Source: Bradysia coprophila
Taxonomy: Eukaryota; Arthropoda; Insecta; Diptera; Sciaridae
Length of the DNA stretch: 64,000 nucleotides
Direction of reading: 5' to 3'
Assembly: GCF_014529535.1 (NCBI RefSeq)
Contig: NW_023503616.1
Location: 6,682,584 to 6,746,583 of the forward strand
In this document: one piece after another, positions 24,369-36,458 of the stretch
How the letters are laid out: the number at the start of each line of letters is the position of its first letter
How positions within the stretch are numbered: position 1 is the stretch's first letter
Made by a program: the position numbers and the translations under genes
Notes under the pieces: generated by a model
Databases searched by the model: none
Seen by the model: the letters and a program-made list of their open reading frames with translations, nothing else
What the model was told of the DNA's origin: nothing

Positions 24369-26981
24369 TTTTCCAATAAATAATTTGGAAAATTTCCACT
24401 TACTAATATCCAATTTTATTTTCTAATTCTTTAATTTTTTTCCAAATTCAAGAAAATAGTTTAAATTATATTCTTCAGTAACTATACCATTCTTAACATA
24501 ATAACTATCAGTTGAATTTCGAAGCATAAATTCAATTTCAAATTTGTATGATGATATTAGCACAAAGGATAACAAATGACACAAGGGTAACAATGTTACA
24601 AGACACATAGTAGCCAATCCTGTAGACATATCTAATAAAAAGAAACACAAAAATGAAACATAGACGTAAAAGCGAAGAAGTTTCAACGTTAGCCGTGACA
24701 CAAAAAAGTTTAGCCAGAACACACACCTTATCCAAGACCCTTTTTTCTTAGGTTGCCTGATTGTAAGACGCTATTATTAACTAATAAAAACGTTAAGTGT
24801 TTTGGGTTCGCAGTGTGTTTGTTCTAGAGAAACAAGGCGGCCCTGTCTTGCCAGAACTCGGGGGAAAGTGAAGTAAAGTAAAAAGTGGAAAAATTTAGTC
24901 CACAAGCGATGTAATGTTTCTTGAGGCTAAATTCCTCTAGTGATAATATTGTATGTTTCTTATATAAGAATTGATATCATATGTAAAGTGGGAATGATAA
25001 TATTCACTATAAAAAGCGTGCCATTATTTCGCATCCTTTTATCAGTGTCAATCAGAACGATTTGTCAGTCAATCGAAAGTCAAACTTTAAGAGTCAAGTG
25101 ATACCACATAGGCAGAAAGGAGCAGCTCTAACAGTGACAAAAAGCAAAAAATATGTGAGTGCACATGTCGACTATCTGCAGAAGGAGACGTGAGTGAGTG
25201 CCCCACGGAATGGGTTAAAAATGAAAGCTTTGACGATATATTCAATAATTTTAATGTCGTCGTCGGACGCGTGAGCAAAGATGGCGGCAAACGATTTATA
25301 CTGATAAGAAACCTTGTGACAGCGAAAACGTGAAACCAGATAAACAAGAAAAGGAGAAAGTTAATAAAAGAACAAGAGAGCTAACGCAGGGGAAGAGATA
25401 CCCTTTTCGAAATCAGATAAGAAAGGTATTCCCTCTAAAGTTCCAATTGTGGGGACATCAAAGTCCGTGGTGTGTTCGCAATTCACCGAAAATGACAATG
25501 TATAAAACGTTATATTTGAGTAAAAGGTACGCGTAGATGAAGTTTGGATTTCCAGACACACAGATAAAAATATGGACCTAGATCTAAATCTTTTTGGGAT
25601 TAACAGTACGCGACCGAATCTTTTTTAGAATTTAAATTTAATCCCCTCAGGGATTATCCCCAAATAATTAATCCCAAGAGGAATTAAATTTTAATCTTTG
25701 AGGCCCTAACGTTTGACGCTTGTTTACTATGCGTTGAAACAAAATCTGATGAAAATGTTATTTGTAGTGCAATAAAATTCTAACCCTTCCTACTTTCACT
25801 TCAGAATTTTTTTTTTTTTAATATTTTTTTTTATCGGATATTGTGTGATACTACAGTTTTTAGCTAAACGTCTGATATGAGAAGAAAAAAAAAACATTAT
25901 TTTGTGAGATCAGTGAATCGTGAGACTAACGCAACAAACGTAAATCTCGTTATACGTAAAATAATTCTTTTTTTTTTGGTCATTTGCTCCGTGTTATTTA
26001 ATTAACTGCATTTCCAAATTAAGTGTTTGAAACAGTCAAAATTAAAATCAAGTTAACAGAAAACTAAGTTCTGACAGAAAAAAATTTTGTGCAACCAAAA
26101 TCAAAATCGATCCAGCATTCTTTTGGAATTAAAATTCAACTTTCCGTTCCACCAAGAATCAAAAAGGTTAGATTACATAATTTTTCTAAGTGAACAACAT
26201 TCAAATTTACCGTAGACCACGTAATTGCATGATTCCAAACCAAAACGAAAATTTGCATAATTCCTTTACCCCTTTTCTTTTCTATCAAAATTTTTTATAT
26301 TATGTAGTTTCTTCAACAACCATTCAGACTCCTTTGCATGTTCTCCTTATTTTAAAATTTTCCCCCTTCAACTGAGTGTTGCAGCCATTAGCCGTACGCT
26401 CACATATACCCTTTGTATTTCCCCTTTTTCATATACCCTGATTTACAAATAAAAGAGGTCTCTCAAATTCAAATTACTCGCATAAGAATCAATATCTCCA
26501 AATTTTAAACTGTACGCGCAACATATACATAGTATACGTGCGCTCTTTAGTTAAAACACACCCCCATCTCTTCATTTTATTCTCTTTTTTCTTTTTATTT
26601 CTTCTTCCCGCTTGTCGTTCATATACGCACAACCATCTACCAGACTTAGCGCAAACCGAACAAAACATTTTCGGCCGAATTTTTCCTTTCATTGTTTCAT
26701 TTAAGTACTAAGTAACCACCATTAATGGACTTTTAACAATAAATATTTAACACACACATTTTTATTTCTATTATTTTGGTCTCACATAAAATATTAATAC
26801 GATAACTATTACACCATTTACTCAATAAGTTACACTTCAACCAAATTCTCACATTCTAGACGACACGCATGTCGTTTCATAGAAATTTATTAAGTGACAA
26901 AGTAGAAAATGGAAAAAACAGGTTTCTACAGATAGCGACTCAGACGAAAAGATTTCAGTGTTAGACCACAAGAAAGTTAAA
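24369..26981. other. Degraded LTR-element leader sequence and AT-rich filler
   Basis: From 24982 there is a second LTR-like start (TGTAAAGTGGGAATG, then CACTATAAAAAGCGTGCC), but I cannot find its matching end. The rest is AT-rich and lacks supported genes up to the gag relic. A small inverted repeat (AAATTTAATCCCCTC / GAGGAATTAAATTTT) lies at about 25632-25692. Confidence 0.4.
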
Positions 26982-28045
26982 ATGCCAGGTTCTAATTACT
27001 CAAATGCCGACTTCAACCGGCTAATCCCCGAATTTAAAGGCGATGTCGCTTCCCTCCATGTATTTATAAAACACTGTGATACATTTCACAACATTTTGAA
27101 TGCTAAAGGTAAAGCCCTCTTTATTCAACACCTAGTTTTCAAACTTGGTGGAAAAGCCTTTCTAATCTATGAAAGCAAGACTTATGACAATTGGGCTACG
27201 TTGAAGAAAGATCTGTTAGAAGGAATTCAAGTCAATAAATCGACTGCAGTTCTGCAGAACGAATTAATCACAATGAGAATGAAATCTGATCAGTCTCCAA
27301 AAGAGTTCTCAGAAACCATCAAAGAAAAATTGAAAGAATTAAATGACATTCTTTCCTCCCAGTACTCTAACGGCGAAGTTGTCCGCAGTTTTAAGGCGGA
27401 ACACGAAAAAATAGCGATTGGTACATTTAAAGAAGGTCTTCCCGAGCCCCTCAAATTACGAACCCTAAATTTCGACGCTAAAACGTTAGACGAAATCGTG
27501 AACAAGACGACTGAGGAAGAACCATATGTGAATACAGTGCGTTCCTCCACAAGACTTTTAAATTTACTGGAAATACCCTTAACCCCGCGAATGTTTCTAA
27601 TAGCCGCAATTTCGGGTTCGCCCAACAAAATCGTTTTGCCAGACACAGGTTTCATAAACCAAATAATGCTAAAACGTTTCTCAATAATAGCTGGCCAAAT
27701 GTGGTCACAAAAAGTGTCCGCTTCGAAGATCCTCATGCACATTGGAATAATTATTTCCATAATAACAATCAAACTGGTCGCAACAGTACGAATGATATTA
27801 AGCATGAAGGACAGTCCGTTAATCGTAATAGAAACGATCCAGTCTGCTCGATCTGCAATAGACGAGGCCATACTGCGAATTTTTGTTTTGCACGCAAGGA
27901 CGTGAACAGCAACTCTTTAGGTGATAACAATACCGGCCAGGTCAAGAAGGTTACTTTTTTAGGGCAGGGCCCAAATCCAACGAGAAGCCCTTCGAGGCGC
28001 CGAGTGGTTTGGGCGAGAGACCTCAAAAACCCTTCGACACATTGA
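26982..28045 (+). pseudogene. Gypsy-type gag relic with a frameshift
   Basis: From ATG 26982 an open frame encodes a capsid-like domain of the Ty3/gypsy kind (PEFKGDVASLHVFIKHCD, then KLGGKAFLIYE). Around 27520-27560 the sensible reading moves to another frame. That frame continues as an Asn/Gln-rich linker and then a CCHC zinc knuckle (CSICNRRGHTANFC, about 27840-27885), ending with a stop at 28043-28045. The break makes it a relic, although a programmed frameshift cannot be excluded by eye. It is shortly followed by a protease-like piece. Confidence 0.72.
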
Positions 28046-28079
28046 GAATTTTAGATAATAAGAATGCATAAATCATTAA

Positions 28080-28800
28080 TTTTAAGGTCTTAACGCTCCG
28101 TTGCTCAATAGCAATTAAGGGAACAATCACTTTCTTGATTGATTCCGGAGCTGAATTATCAATTATTAAACTTAATTCAATCCAAAATAATGTTCCAATC
28201 TGGCCAATCTGGATCAAAGATGGCAGCTTATCGTATGGCGGAAGACACCATCTTCACAATTGAGTTGTTACCGGCTAAAAACAGTCACATACGAAACGAA
28301 GTGTGCATCATATTTGGCAATAAAAACTTTACAGTTTTTAGCGGATATGAAAAAAGCTCAATCCATGATTGCAAAACGAGATTTCAATGTGGATGACATT
28401 ATGTCTGGATCTAATGACCTACAAGAAGCATTAAGGATGCAGGATCAATTAATTCGCATGCAACAGGGAGCAGGTATGGAATTGCATAAATGGTGTGCAA
28501 ATCACCCACAATTATTGAAAAGTATACCAGCCGGTAAAAAAGAGATCAGCCTGGATTTTCAAGCAGAAAAGTAGGAAACGAAGGCATTGGGAATGAAATG
28601 GATTCCCAAAGTTGACGAATTCAGCCTAAAATACCAGCCACGACATCACGAAAAAACTCACCAAACGAACAGTGCTTTCTGAAATTTCACAGCTATTCGA
28701 TCCATTGGGTCTGGTTGGACCTGTAATACTACGAGCAAAGGTATATATGTGGAACATTTTATCATATCAAAATGTGTAACACATTTATGTTACAATTCAA
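28080..28800 (+). pseudogene. Retroelement protease fragment joined to a BEL-type reverse transcriptase fragment
   Basis: At about 28105-28175 a protease-like motif is readable (FLIDSGAELSII), typical of gypsy elements. From about 28275 the homology changes to the BEL/Pao reverse transcriptase: KCASYLAIKTLQFLADMKK, then RDFNVDDIMSGSNDLQEA and, at about 28485, HKWCANHPQLLKSIPAGKK. Stops and frame changes occur (for example the TAG at 28572-28574). The palm active site is represented by NVDD. A second diverged copy of the same RT segment lies at about 54785-55135. Confidence 0.75.
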
Positions 28801-30112
28801 TAGACTTCACCGGAGATGAAAACACGACCTGGCTCATACATATTGTAACAATTCGAAGACGGCAACGATTCAACTCTCCTAACCTGGGTTAAGACTTAGT
28901 TGAAGAATTGTCATACTTAATTGATAATAGAATTGTAAGAAAATTGTCTTTCTATTTTACCCAAGTAAAGACCAGATAGTATTTAATACAAGCCACCATT
29001 TAATATGTCAAAACTTCTACCTCTAAAGAAGAAATTGGGCAGCGTCGATAAGGAATGGTAAATTTTTATCGAAAATGACACTAAGATAAAAAACGACCTG
29101 GATCACGAATATTTCCTGGACACCGTTGCAAATTTCAATGAATCCACGAAGTCCATTATTTCGGATGTAACTTGAGCTGATCCCCAATTCGATTTGATAA
29201 ATAGAGGTACCCTAGGATCCCATCGCATGATTAGCGGCCAAGGCAAAAATTTGCGAGTGCCACCAACGCCTGACGACGAATTGATCGCGGAGGAAGGTCG
29301 AGCTCGGGCAAAGGTAGAACGACAAGCTGCCGCAAGTGCTCACTACCTGATTAAGGAGATGATTTTCGACAAAAATGTCGTACTATGACTATTCTTAATC
29401 GCGGCATTAAATATATATGCTTTTGGTGCTAAATGCTATCATGGAGATATATTCTTGTTGTTATAAGAATATATTTCCTCAAGCATCAACATTTACTACA
29501 TTCCATAAAAGTAAAGTCAGAGTAATTACAACTCCTCTTAACGCTAGTGGAGCTAGTTATTCCTCCTACTTATTTCAGTAGATACATGGCGTGCGCCACG
29601 ACGGCCAAAGAAAGAAATTGCGAACGGCTTCAGTTCGAAAGCGCTTGTCCGCATTTCGACGAATTTGAAACGTCCGTTCAGCAACCGTTTTGTCTCATTC
29701 GAGACACATTGCAGCGAACTCGCTAGCTGTATACGTGACACATTCGAAAACTATTTCACAAATTCTAAAAAACAAAATGTGTTAGTTTTGTATTTACACT
29801 GTTATTCCAATTTATTACGTGAACCATTCGAAAACTATTTCACAAATTCTAATAAATAAAATGGTGAAAAACATATTATACCAGACACTCATAATCATGA
29901 CATCGTCAATTTTCATTAAAATATCTGAAAAGGTCGACAGTTTGATTGTTAGACAAAAACACTCGAAAACTGTTTCACAAATTCTAAACTATAAAATGCA
30001 TTAGATTTAGTCACTATATTAGTTCGTTTAAGAAGTTAGTTTAACTTAGTCTTCTCAGTTGAACAAGTGTTATAGCGCTGCTCAAATGCAGAATAATTAT
30101 AGTAACAATAAG
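28801..30112. repeat. Retroelement debris and start of a short-motif repeat
   Basis: No intact gene. At about 29743-29990 three copies of the motif CATTCGAAAACTATTTCACA (with variants) occur, each followed by AATTCTAAA and a short A-rich spacer. These are the same units that form the larger array at 46822-48780. A 64-codon ORF (29194-29388) is probably debris. Confidence 0.5.
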
Positions 30113-30446
30113 TGTTGCTTGGTGGACTTCGGAACCATATCCTAGTTCTCAAGCGAATCCTATGCCCTTACGATGTTGAAGGGTACAACGGATCCCAGAT
30201 TTTATATATCACGAAAACGGCACTTTTTTACCACAAATGAATTACTTTAATTTCAATACACAATACACTTTTGAGAATTTATAAAGTAGATTACTTTGGT
30301 AGGAATGATAGTTTCACTTTCACGTTCATAGGACGTATTTAGTAATAATAATGATCGACTAATAGACTGATACACTGATTGAGTGATAGACTGACGAGTG
30401 ACACAGGCACGCTTTTTATAGTGAATGTTATCATTCCCACCTTACA
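30113..30446 (-). repeat. Reverse-orientation LTR remnant, 334 bp
   Basis: Read on the minus strand it starts TGTAAGGTGGGAATGATAAC, has CACTATAAAAAGC, and ends AGCAACA. It is homologous to the LTR at 23949-24368 without that copy's inserted MITE. No primer site or target duplication is visible, so it may be a solo LTR whose duplication has decayed. Confidence 0.65.
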
Positions 30447-30450
30447 TATA

Positions 30451-31072
30451 TATATAGAAGATATTTAGGCAATCGAATAAACAAACTCCCGGACGTTGAG
30501 ACGATAGACTCAACAGAGAAATATTTCAAAAATGGAAAAAGGGTCAGTAGAGCAAAATGTCTTTTAAATGAGGTGATGCTTGTATTTAAGCACCCAATAA
30601 TTTTGTTTTACTATTCAGTAACAATTGTATTTTTGAAACTACAACATGAGTTTTAAGCCTGAAAGTGAAGTAAAATCTGAGGAATCGGACTTGTCAGTGT
30701 TGGTGCCTGAGGTTGATTCCGATGAAGAAGAATCTATCACCGCAAGTGTGGCAGAGGAATATATCACCGCAAGTGTGGCAGCAGAAGCCGTTTTTTATCC
30801 ATTGCTTGATGTGGATACGACAAATGCCGTACCGAATGAGAACGCGGCACCAGATAACCCTGAACTATTAGATACCATGACGCTACTGGGTCGTAGCTCG
30901 ATGATGCGGCACATGCAGCATTATCTTGAGGTTTCTCTTAGATCAAACATTCAATGCTTTTTGGGAACCATTTATATGCATCCGTGTACAAGTTATTTTT
31001 ATGTGAAATCATGTTAATTATTCGTACACCAAAATATATAGAAGATATTTAGGCAATCGAATAAACAATAAG
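30451..31072 (+). repeat. Unit with acidic ORF, bounded by 36-bp direct repeats
   Basis: The stretch ATATAGAAGATATTTAGGCA followed by ATCGAATAAACAA occurs at both ends (about 30455-30486 and 31039-31068). Inside is an ORF from ATG 30646 to TAA 31015-31017 (123 codons) with an acidic N-terminus (VDSDEEES) and a duplicated ITASVAEEY / ITASVAAEA segment. A diverged, stop-containing relative follows the same boundary sequence at about 52440-52860. It is probably the truncated 5' part of a transposon gene; the family is unknown. Confidence 0.5.
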
Positions 31073-31254
31073 TAAATTGTGAATAAAATATCAAGTTTAA
31101 ATAAAGTTATATGAATTGAAAACCATAAAGTACAACGAGGAATCAATGAAATAAAAACAGGATAATAGTGCTATCAGCCTACCATTGGCCGACCTGAATA
31201 TTCCTCCTGTGGATGAGCTCCAAAGGTAACAAAGTAACATTCGTAGGTAACATT

Positions 31255-31936
31255 TGTGGTATCCCACATCCCGAACTGGGAATAATACCAGTAATATATT
31301 GATTCTAGAATATTCCACGAAATCTTATTGAGGTTGGATATTCTTAGAATCATATATACATAACGGACTCGTTGCATAATGAGCCGTTTGTTTGATATGG
31401 ATATTTGTGAGAATTCATTTATGAATTTGTTCACATGAGATAAGTGGATATGTGAAATACAGATCAGACGCATTTACACTTTGACCCATGAGATAAGTCA
31501 AGTGTGTGAAAGGAAATGCTGTCTAGACACTATTAAAGTGGAAACATCTGCTGTCCATATATTCATGCGACTATTTTATGTCATATGAATGATCCGTTTG
31601 TTCTTTCAGAGGGTGTGGTTTGATAGCGAGACGAGATCATGATCATGATCTGGGTTTAGATGGCTGTAGAAAAATGATTTGAGATCAGTCAGTTGTAATA
31701 TTTCGAAGTGAACGGTCGAGTCCTTTCTTGATCAGCCGGTTGTTCATAAAAATAATGTTGGCTAACTTGTTTTACTAGTGACAAATTATGTTATAGAAGA
31801 ACGATATAATTTTCATTTGCGAAATAAATTATTGTTGGAACCAATTTTTGGACTTTTGTTTAAAATATTGTTCAGTGATCACAAGTGTTTTAAAGTGTGC
31901 CCCAGAATATCACATAGCCGGGACTGGGATATCACA
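31255..31936 (+). repeat. 5' LTR of the env-only element (682 bp)
   Basis: Starts TGTGGTATCCCACATCCC and ends GGGACTGGGATATCACA. Nearly identical to 46140-46821; the two differences I see are a G/T in the TTTTGTTT stretch and T/C in GGGATATC / GGGACATC. Confidence 0.93.
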
Positions 31937-31937
31937 T

Positions 31938-31951
31938 TGGCGCCCAACGTG
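31938..31951 (+). other. Primer binding site, lysine-tRNA type
   Basis: TGGCGCCCAACGTG begins one base after the LTR end. It matches the start of the classic retroviral and insect primer site complementary to the 3' end of tRNA-Lys (from memory of known sites, not searched). Confidence 0.85.
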
Positions 31952-31983
31952 TTGACAAAGAAAATCATTCGAACAACTTTGAC

Positions 31984-33972
31984 ATGGATGCATTCATTTT
32001 CTTATTTCTGACCTGCCACATGGTTACATCTACTACCACAGCCGATATCGATAACAACTGGTATCGCTGGAAACCCATGGGTGACAATGATATTATTTCT
32101 GAAGATATGGGACCTACTGCTATTATTTATGACCATTGGACCTACATCACCACGTTCCAACGCAGTGATCGAAAAAACACTGATGAATTTCTCGCTAACT
32201 GTGTTCATATGGCTACCCTTATGTGCGATGCAGTCTTGAAATCTAATGAATTTTTATCCGATGCAACGGTATCTGTTCGATTTGGATTATCATCCAATGT
32301 TACTTCACAGTTTCAAGGATTACAGTATGCTCACAATTGTCGCTCATCTGTGGCCACGATTAAGGCTTTGGCTCAACGCACTATTGACATTGGTGCGAAA
32401 TTAGATATTCTCCTTCAATCGTACAGGGTTAAACGAGGCATTCGACCCCTTGGAGCACTCTTGAAATGGGCTTTTGACACACTGGACGCTTCCGATAATG
32501 ACCATTACACTACGATGTTCCATCAGCTCAGCCGTAATACTAATGTTACTTTCAATTTGGTGCATAAACAAATTACACTTATGAGATCTACTATGCAAAC
32601 GTTACTCGATCCCATTCGCCATTTGGAATCGGCACAGTCCGCAATGAATGACACCTTACATCAGGTACTCCACCAATTACATAATGATGATTCTTCTCTC
32701 CATAGGAAAACTACTTTGATGATGATACGCACCGATATTAATGCGTTTTTGGAATCAATTACGTTGAAATTGGAAGAAATATCTCTCACTCGTCTTGAAG
32801 AAATACAAACGCTCGATGCATTGATGGCCCATCAGTTCCATCATAATATGGTTGATTTGACTACATTCCGTCTCGAATATCGTAAATTGGTCGAATCTAA
32901 GGACAATAATTACCTTGCTTTGGACGAACCTCCTTACTCTCTGATACAAATTGACTCGATGACGTTACATGATGACATCTACATTAAAGTCCGCATACCT
33001 ATGGCCTCCGATGATGTATATGACGTTAAAAAGTTATATCCGATTCCGCGACTCTTACACAATGGTTGGAGCACCGTTCCCGACATTGCATCACATTTTG
33101 TGGCCACCAACCAGCGTGATCGTCGCTTTATTGCTTGGAATGAGGCCGATGCCAAATGCAGCAACGTTATGTGGCGTCATTCTGGCCGAATCGACCTTTG
33201 TGAAACAACAGCCATTGTTCACGTGGGTGACTCTTTGGATTGCCTTGGTTCCTTACCGTTCACCACCGATCATGCATGTGCTCGTCAAACTATTGCAACT
33301 CCACGTACTTGGATCGTCGCGATGTCCAAACCGAACACTTGGCTCATTATGACACACAATCGAACAGTCTTTCAAGCCGCTTGTAGGGGCAGTCGCGATG
33401 TTTTGTCTTTGGTGGTTGAGACGACTGGCATATTGGACGTTTTGATGCCTTGTAACGTGATGACTGGTCAGACAACTTTGATGTTCCGACGACACCTTAA
33501 TACGCATCCATATAAGTTGCAACTTTTGGCTGGCTCCGACATCTATCCTATTACGCCACAGTTGAACACTACTTTGCTATCACGAATTGCTCCGTCCACT
33601 GGTCCGGCTTCCACCACACTTCAAGTTAGCACTCATTCCCAATTATCCAATGCCTTGACGTCTGCGATTACGAACACACAACAACTTGAACTTGAGTGGC
33701 AAAATGAGGATAACATACGGCACACCCAAGCTACATTTGACATGGTCGAGTCCCATAGTTGGTTCATTTGGGGACTTCTTGCGGTCATGGGCATCGTTTT
33801 GGTGGCTACTTCCTTCACTGCCTGTTACATTTACCGCCAACATATTACTTTACGTCTTGCTACCTCTGGCATTATGCATATGCACGCACTCACCCACTCG
33901 AATGTCCCTCCTACCGACCCGGTTGACACTGTTCGTGCCTTGACGGATTCATCCTTGCGACTTCCTCAATGA
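31984..33972 (+). CDS. Errantivirus-like envelope glycoprotein, intact
   Basis: An uninterrupted 662-codon ORF starting at ATG 31984, only 32 bases after the primer site. The architecture is that of an insect retroviral Env, a class I-type membrane fusion protein. It has a short hydrophobic N-terminus as signal peptide (about 3-16), a furin-type site RVKR (148-151) followed by a Gly-rich fusion-peptide-like start GIRPLGALLKWAFD, a long central region with coiled-coil potential, several N-glycosylation sites, a paired-cysteine region (about 395-490), a transmembrane helix (about 592-617) and a 45-residue tail. Codon use is richer in GC than the flanks. The absence of stops and the near-identical LTRs indicate that it inserted recently. 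In ordinary errantiviruses this gene lies 3' of pol and is made from a spliced RNA. Confidence 0.9.
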   Translation: MDAFIFLFLTCHMVTSTTTADIDNNWYRWKPMGDNDIISEDMGPTAIIYDHWTYITTFQRSDRKNTDEFLANCVHMATLMCDAVLKSNEFLSDATVSVRFGLSSNVTSQFQGLQYAHNCRSSVATIKALAQRTIDIGAKLDILLQSYRVKRGIRPLGALLKWAFDTLDASDNDHYTTMFHQLSRNTNVTFNLVHKQITLMRSTMQTLLDPIRHLESAQSAMNDTLHQVLHQLHNDDSSLHRKTTLMMIRTDINAFLESITLKLEEISLTRLEEIQTLDALMAHQFHHNMVDLTTFRLEYRKLVESKDNNYLALDEPPYSLIQIDSMTLHDDIYIKVRIPMASDDVYDVKKLYPIPRLLHNGWSTVPDIASHFVATNQRDRRFIAWNEADAKCSNVMWRHSGRIDLCETTAIVHVGDSLDCLGSLPFTTDHACARQTIATPRTWIVAMSKPNTWLIMTHNRTVFQAACRGSRDVLSLVVETTGILDVLMPCNVMTGQTTLMFRRHLNTHPYKLQLLAGSDIYPITPQLNTTLLSRIAPSTGPASTTLQVSTHSQLSNALTSAITNTQQLELEWQNEDNIRHTQATFDMVESHSWFIWGLLAVMGIVLVATSFTACYIYRQHITLRLATSGIMHMHALTHSNVPPTDPVDTVRALTDSSLRLPQ

Positions 33973-35453
33973 GTTTTTCTACTTTTCCTGGCGGGCATGC
34001 ATCGTGTGATGCCACCGAACTTGGAATATTTACGAAGTTTATCAAATTTGATAGTTTTAAATTTTGATCTTAGAGTGTTATTCATATTCGTATTAGATTA
34101 AAAATTTTTTTGGTTCTAAATAAAGACAACATAATTACTTACAATTTTATTAGGGTTAAGCTTTTGGTCATAAGAGAAGAAAATATTATTATTCACATTT
34201 TTATTGCATTTGAAAATTTTTGTTCTGAATGAAGAGAGTATAATTACTCACAATTTTATTAGGTTTAAGAAATTTTTGGTCCTAAAAGAAGGAAATATTA
34301 CTATTCACATTTTTACTAGATTTAAGGTTTTTGGTTATGAATGGAAAGAAAAACATAATTATTCACATTTGAAAAGAAGAAATGTTGTTGCTCACTTTTT
34401 TTTTATATATTTGAGATTTTTGATCATGAATTAAGACGACATGATTGTCAGACTTGAATTTTTGATTATGGGAAAAAGAAATATTGATATTCATAATTTT
34501 ATTCGGTCTAGTTGAGTTATGAAAGGAGAGAACTCTTTCACTGTTTGTGAGCTCATTTGAGATAAGTATTCGACCCTGACGAATGGAGTATATTTGATGA
34601 TCACGATTTGAATTTTTGGTCTAATTTAAAGGATTTTATTTGATTTGATGAAATTGATTGATTTGAAGGATATTTGGATTTTTGAATTGACGAAATGAAT
34701 TGGTTTAAAGGATTTATTGTTTAACGAATTGATTGGATATGAGGAATATTTAGAATTGGATTTATAGGTTACAGAATTGATTGGATTTGAAGTTTTTAGA
34801 TTGAAGAATTGGATATGACGGATTATTGCTTTGAAATATTGGATATAGAGAATTATTGTTTTGGAAAATTGGATTTAACGTATTATGTTTGAAGGATTTT
34901 GTTTTGATTTGAAGGATTTTGATTCAAAGAGTTTGATTTGAATTGGAGAATATTTATTCGATAAGTTTGACTTGAATGAATTTGTAGGTTGTGATCTAAA
35001 ATATGACTCCAGGGGAAGGGAAGAATATATATGTTGACCGTTACAATTTTGTGAGGTTATATTTTTGGTCCTAAAAGAAGGAAATTATTTTGATATTCAT
35101 AAATTTTTAGATTTAATTTTTGATCCTGAAAGAAGGAAATAATTTTTGATATTCATAAATTTTTATAGATTTTAGATTTATATTTCTATCCTGAAAGAAG
35201 GAAAATGTTTTTGATGTTCATACCCATTTTAGCCTTATATTTTTGATCCTAAAAGAAGGAGAATATTTTAGTTGAAAGTTTCTTTATGATTTATCAATGG
35301 GAATTTCGAGTTTAGGTATAAGGAGAAAATGAGAAAAGCCAACATTGTTTTAGATCGCAAGTTTTTCAGTTCTTGAGTGCGTTAACGTAAACGGTTGAAT
35401 CTATGACTCGGATCTTGAATTTGTCTCACTGCCCAAAGGATCTTGAAGGGGGG
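33973..35453 (+). repeat. Non-coding 3' region with degenerate tandem repeats
   Basis: AT-rich sequence between env and the polypurine tract. A module of about 55-65 bases, with a core like TTTTTGGTCCTAAAAGAAGG followed by AAATATT and ATTCACATTTTTATTAG, recurs about ten times with drift (for example near 34110, 34170, 34270, 34330, 35060, 35110, 35170, 35240). A second simple pattern based on GGATTTGAAGGATTT and GAATTGATTGG fills about 34620-34990. No ORF of interest. Confidence 0.75.
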
Positions 35454-36230
35454 TGTTTAGTAAACTACTATAATACGTGTTCGTTATCGGTATAAGTAAA
35501 ACTTAAGTTGTTCTCTTCTCAAAGGAGAATTAAACTCTGATTTATTCAATCAATTGTTACAGTATTTATACTAAATTCTAACAAAGAACTTAATCTAAAC
35601 AAAGAGGTGTTAATGAATCAACCTACGTAATTGATTCATTAGTACATTGACTCTAATGGTTCAACTTAATCCTACGTAAGTCATTAACTTCTAGAATGAT
35701 TGACATGCGCATCCTGCATGTGCATCAAGATGAATCATACCATAACAATTATGTTCATTCTTAATTATTATGATACACAACAACAAAACATATATCATAC
35801 AGCACACTCCATGTTACTTGTATATCACTGCTATATATGCGCACTATACTTGCGCATCAATAGCGTATTGCATATTATTTGCATACCATTGATATACATG
35901 CGCACTATACCTGCGCATCATTAAGTGCACTATACGATCGAATAGTTATGCTGCTATGTACTCAAGTTCATATGACCGTAATATATCAATGCTTATATAG
36001 AATTATTCTACACAAGCATTAACTTGTATATCACTGCTATATATGCGCACTATACTTGCGCATCAATAGCGTATTGCATATTATTTGCATACCATTGATA
36101 TACATGCGCACTATACCTGCGCATCATTAAGTGCACTATACGATCGAATAGTTATGCTGCTATGTACTCAAGTTCATATGACCGTAATATATCAATGCTT
36201 ATATAGAATTATTCTACACAAGCATTAACA
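35454..36230 (-). repeat. 3' LTR of the BEL element (777 bp)
   Basis: Ends TGTTTAGTAAAC and AGCATTAACA on the plus strand. It contains a 206-bp tandem duplication (35816-36021 and 36022-36227) rich in ATGCGCACTATAC motifs. Identical by eye to the other LTR except near 36211. Confidence 0.95.
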
Positions 36231-36458
36231 TACTCCCAGCCGTAGAACTCCTGAGTTCTACTAAATTATTTCTTAGAATTACGGTATCAAATAATCTTAA
36301 ATAATCAAATTCCTCATGTTATATGTAAATCACTACAAAAACATTTGTTTCCCAAGCTTTACTTAAAAAGAAAATGCAAGGTCTGCCTAATTTTGGCCAT
36401 AAATACATGTTTTGAGTAGAAAATTACACAGTTAACTTCTAACGTTCCCACCGTTACG

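Noticed and set aside
27290..27871. 193-codon minus-strand ORF
   Set aside because: Shadow of the gag relic on the plus strand; translation has no domain features.
32969..33352. 127-codon ORF within env in another frame
   Set aside because: Overlaps the env frame entirely; no independent signal.
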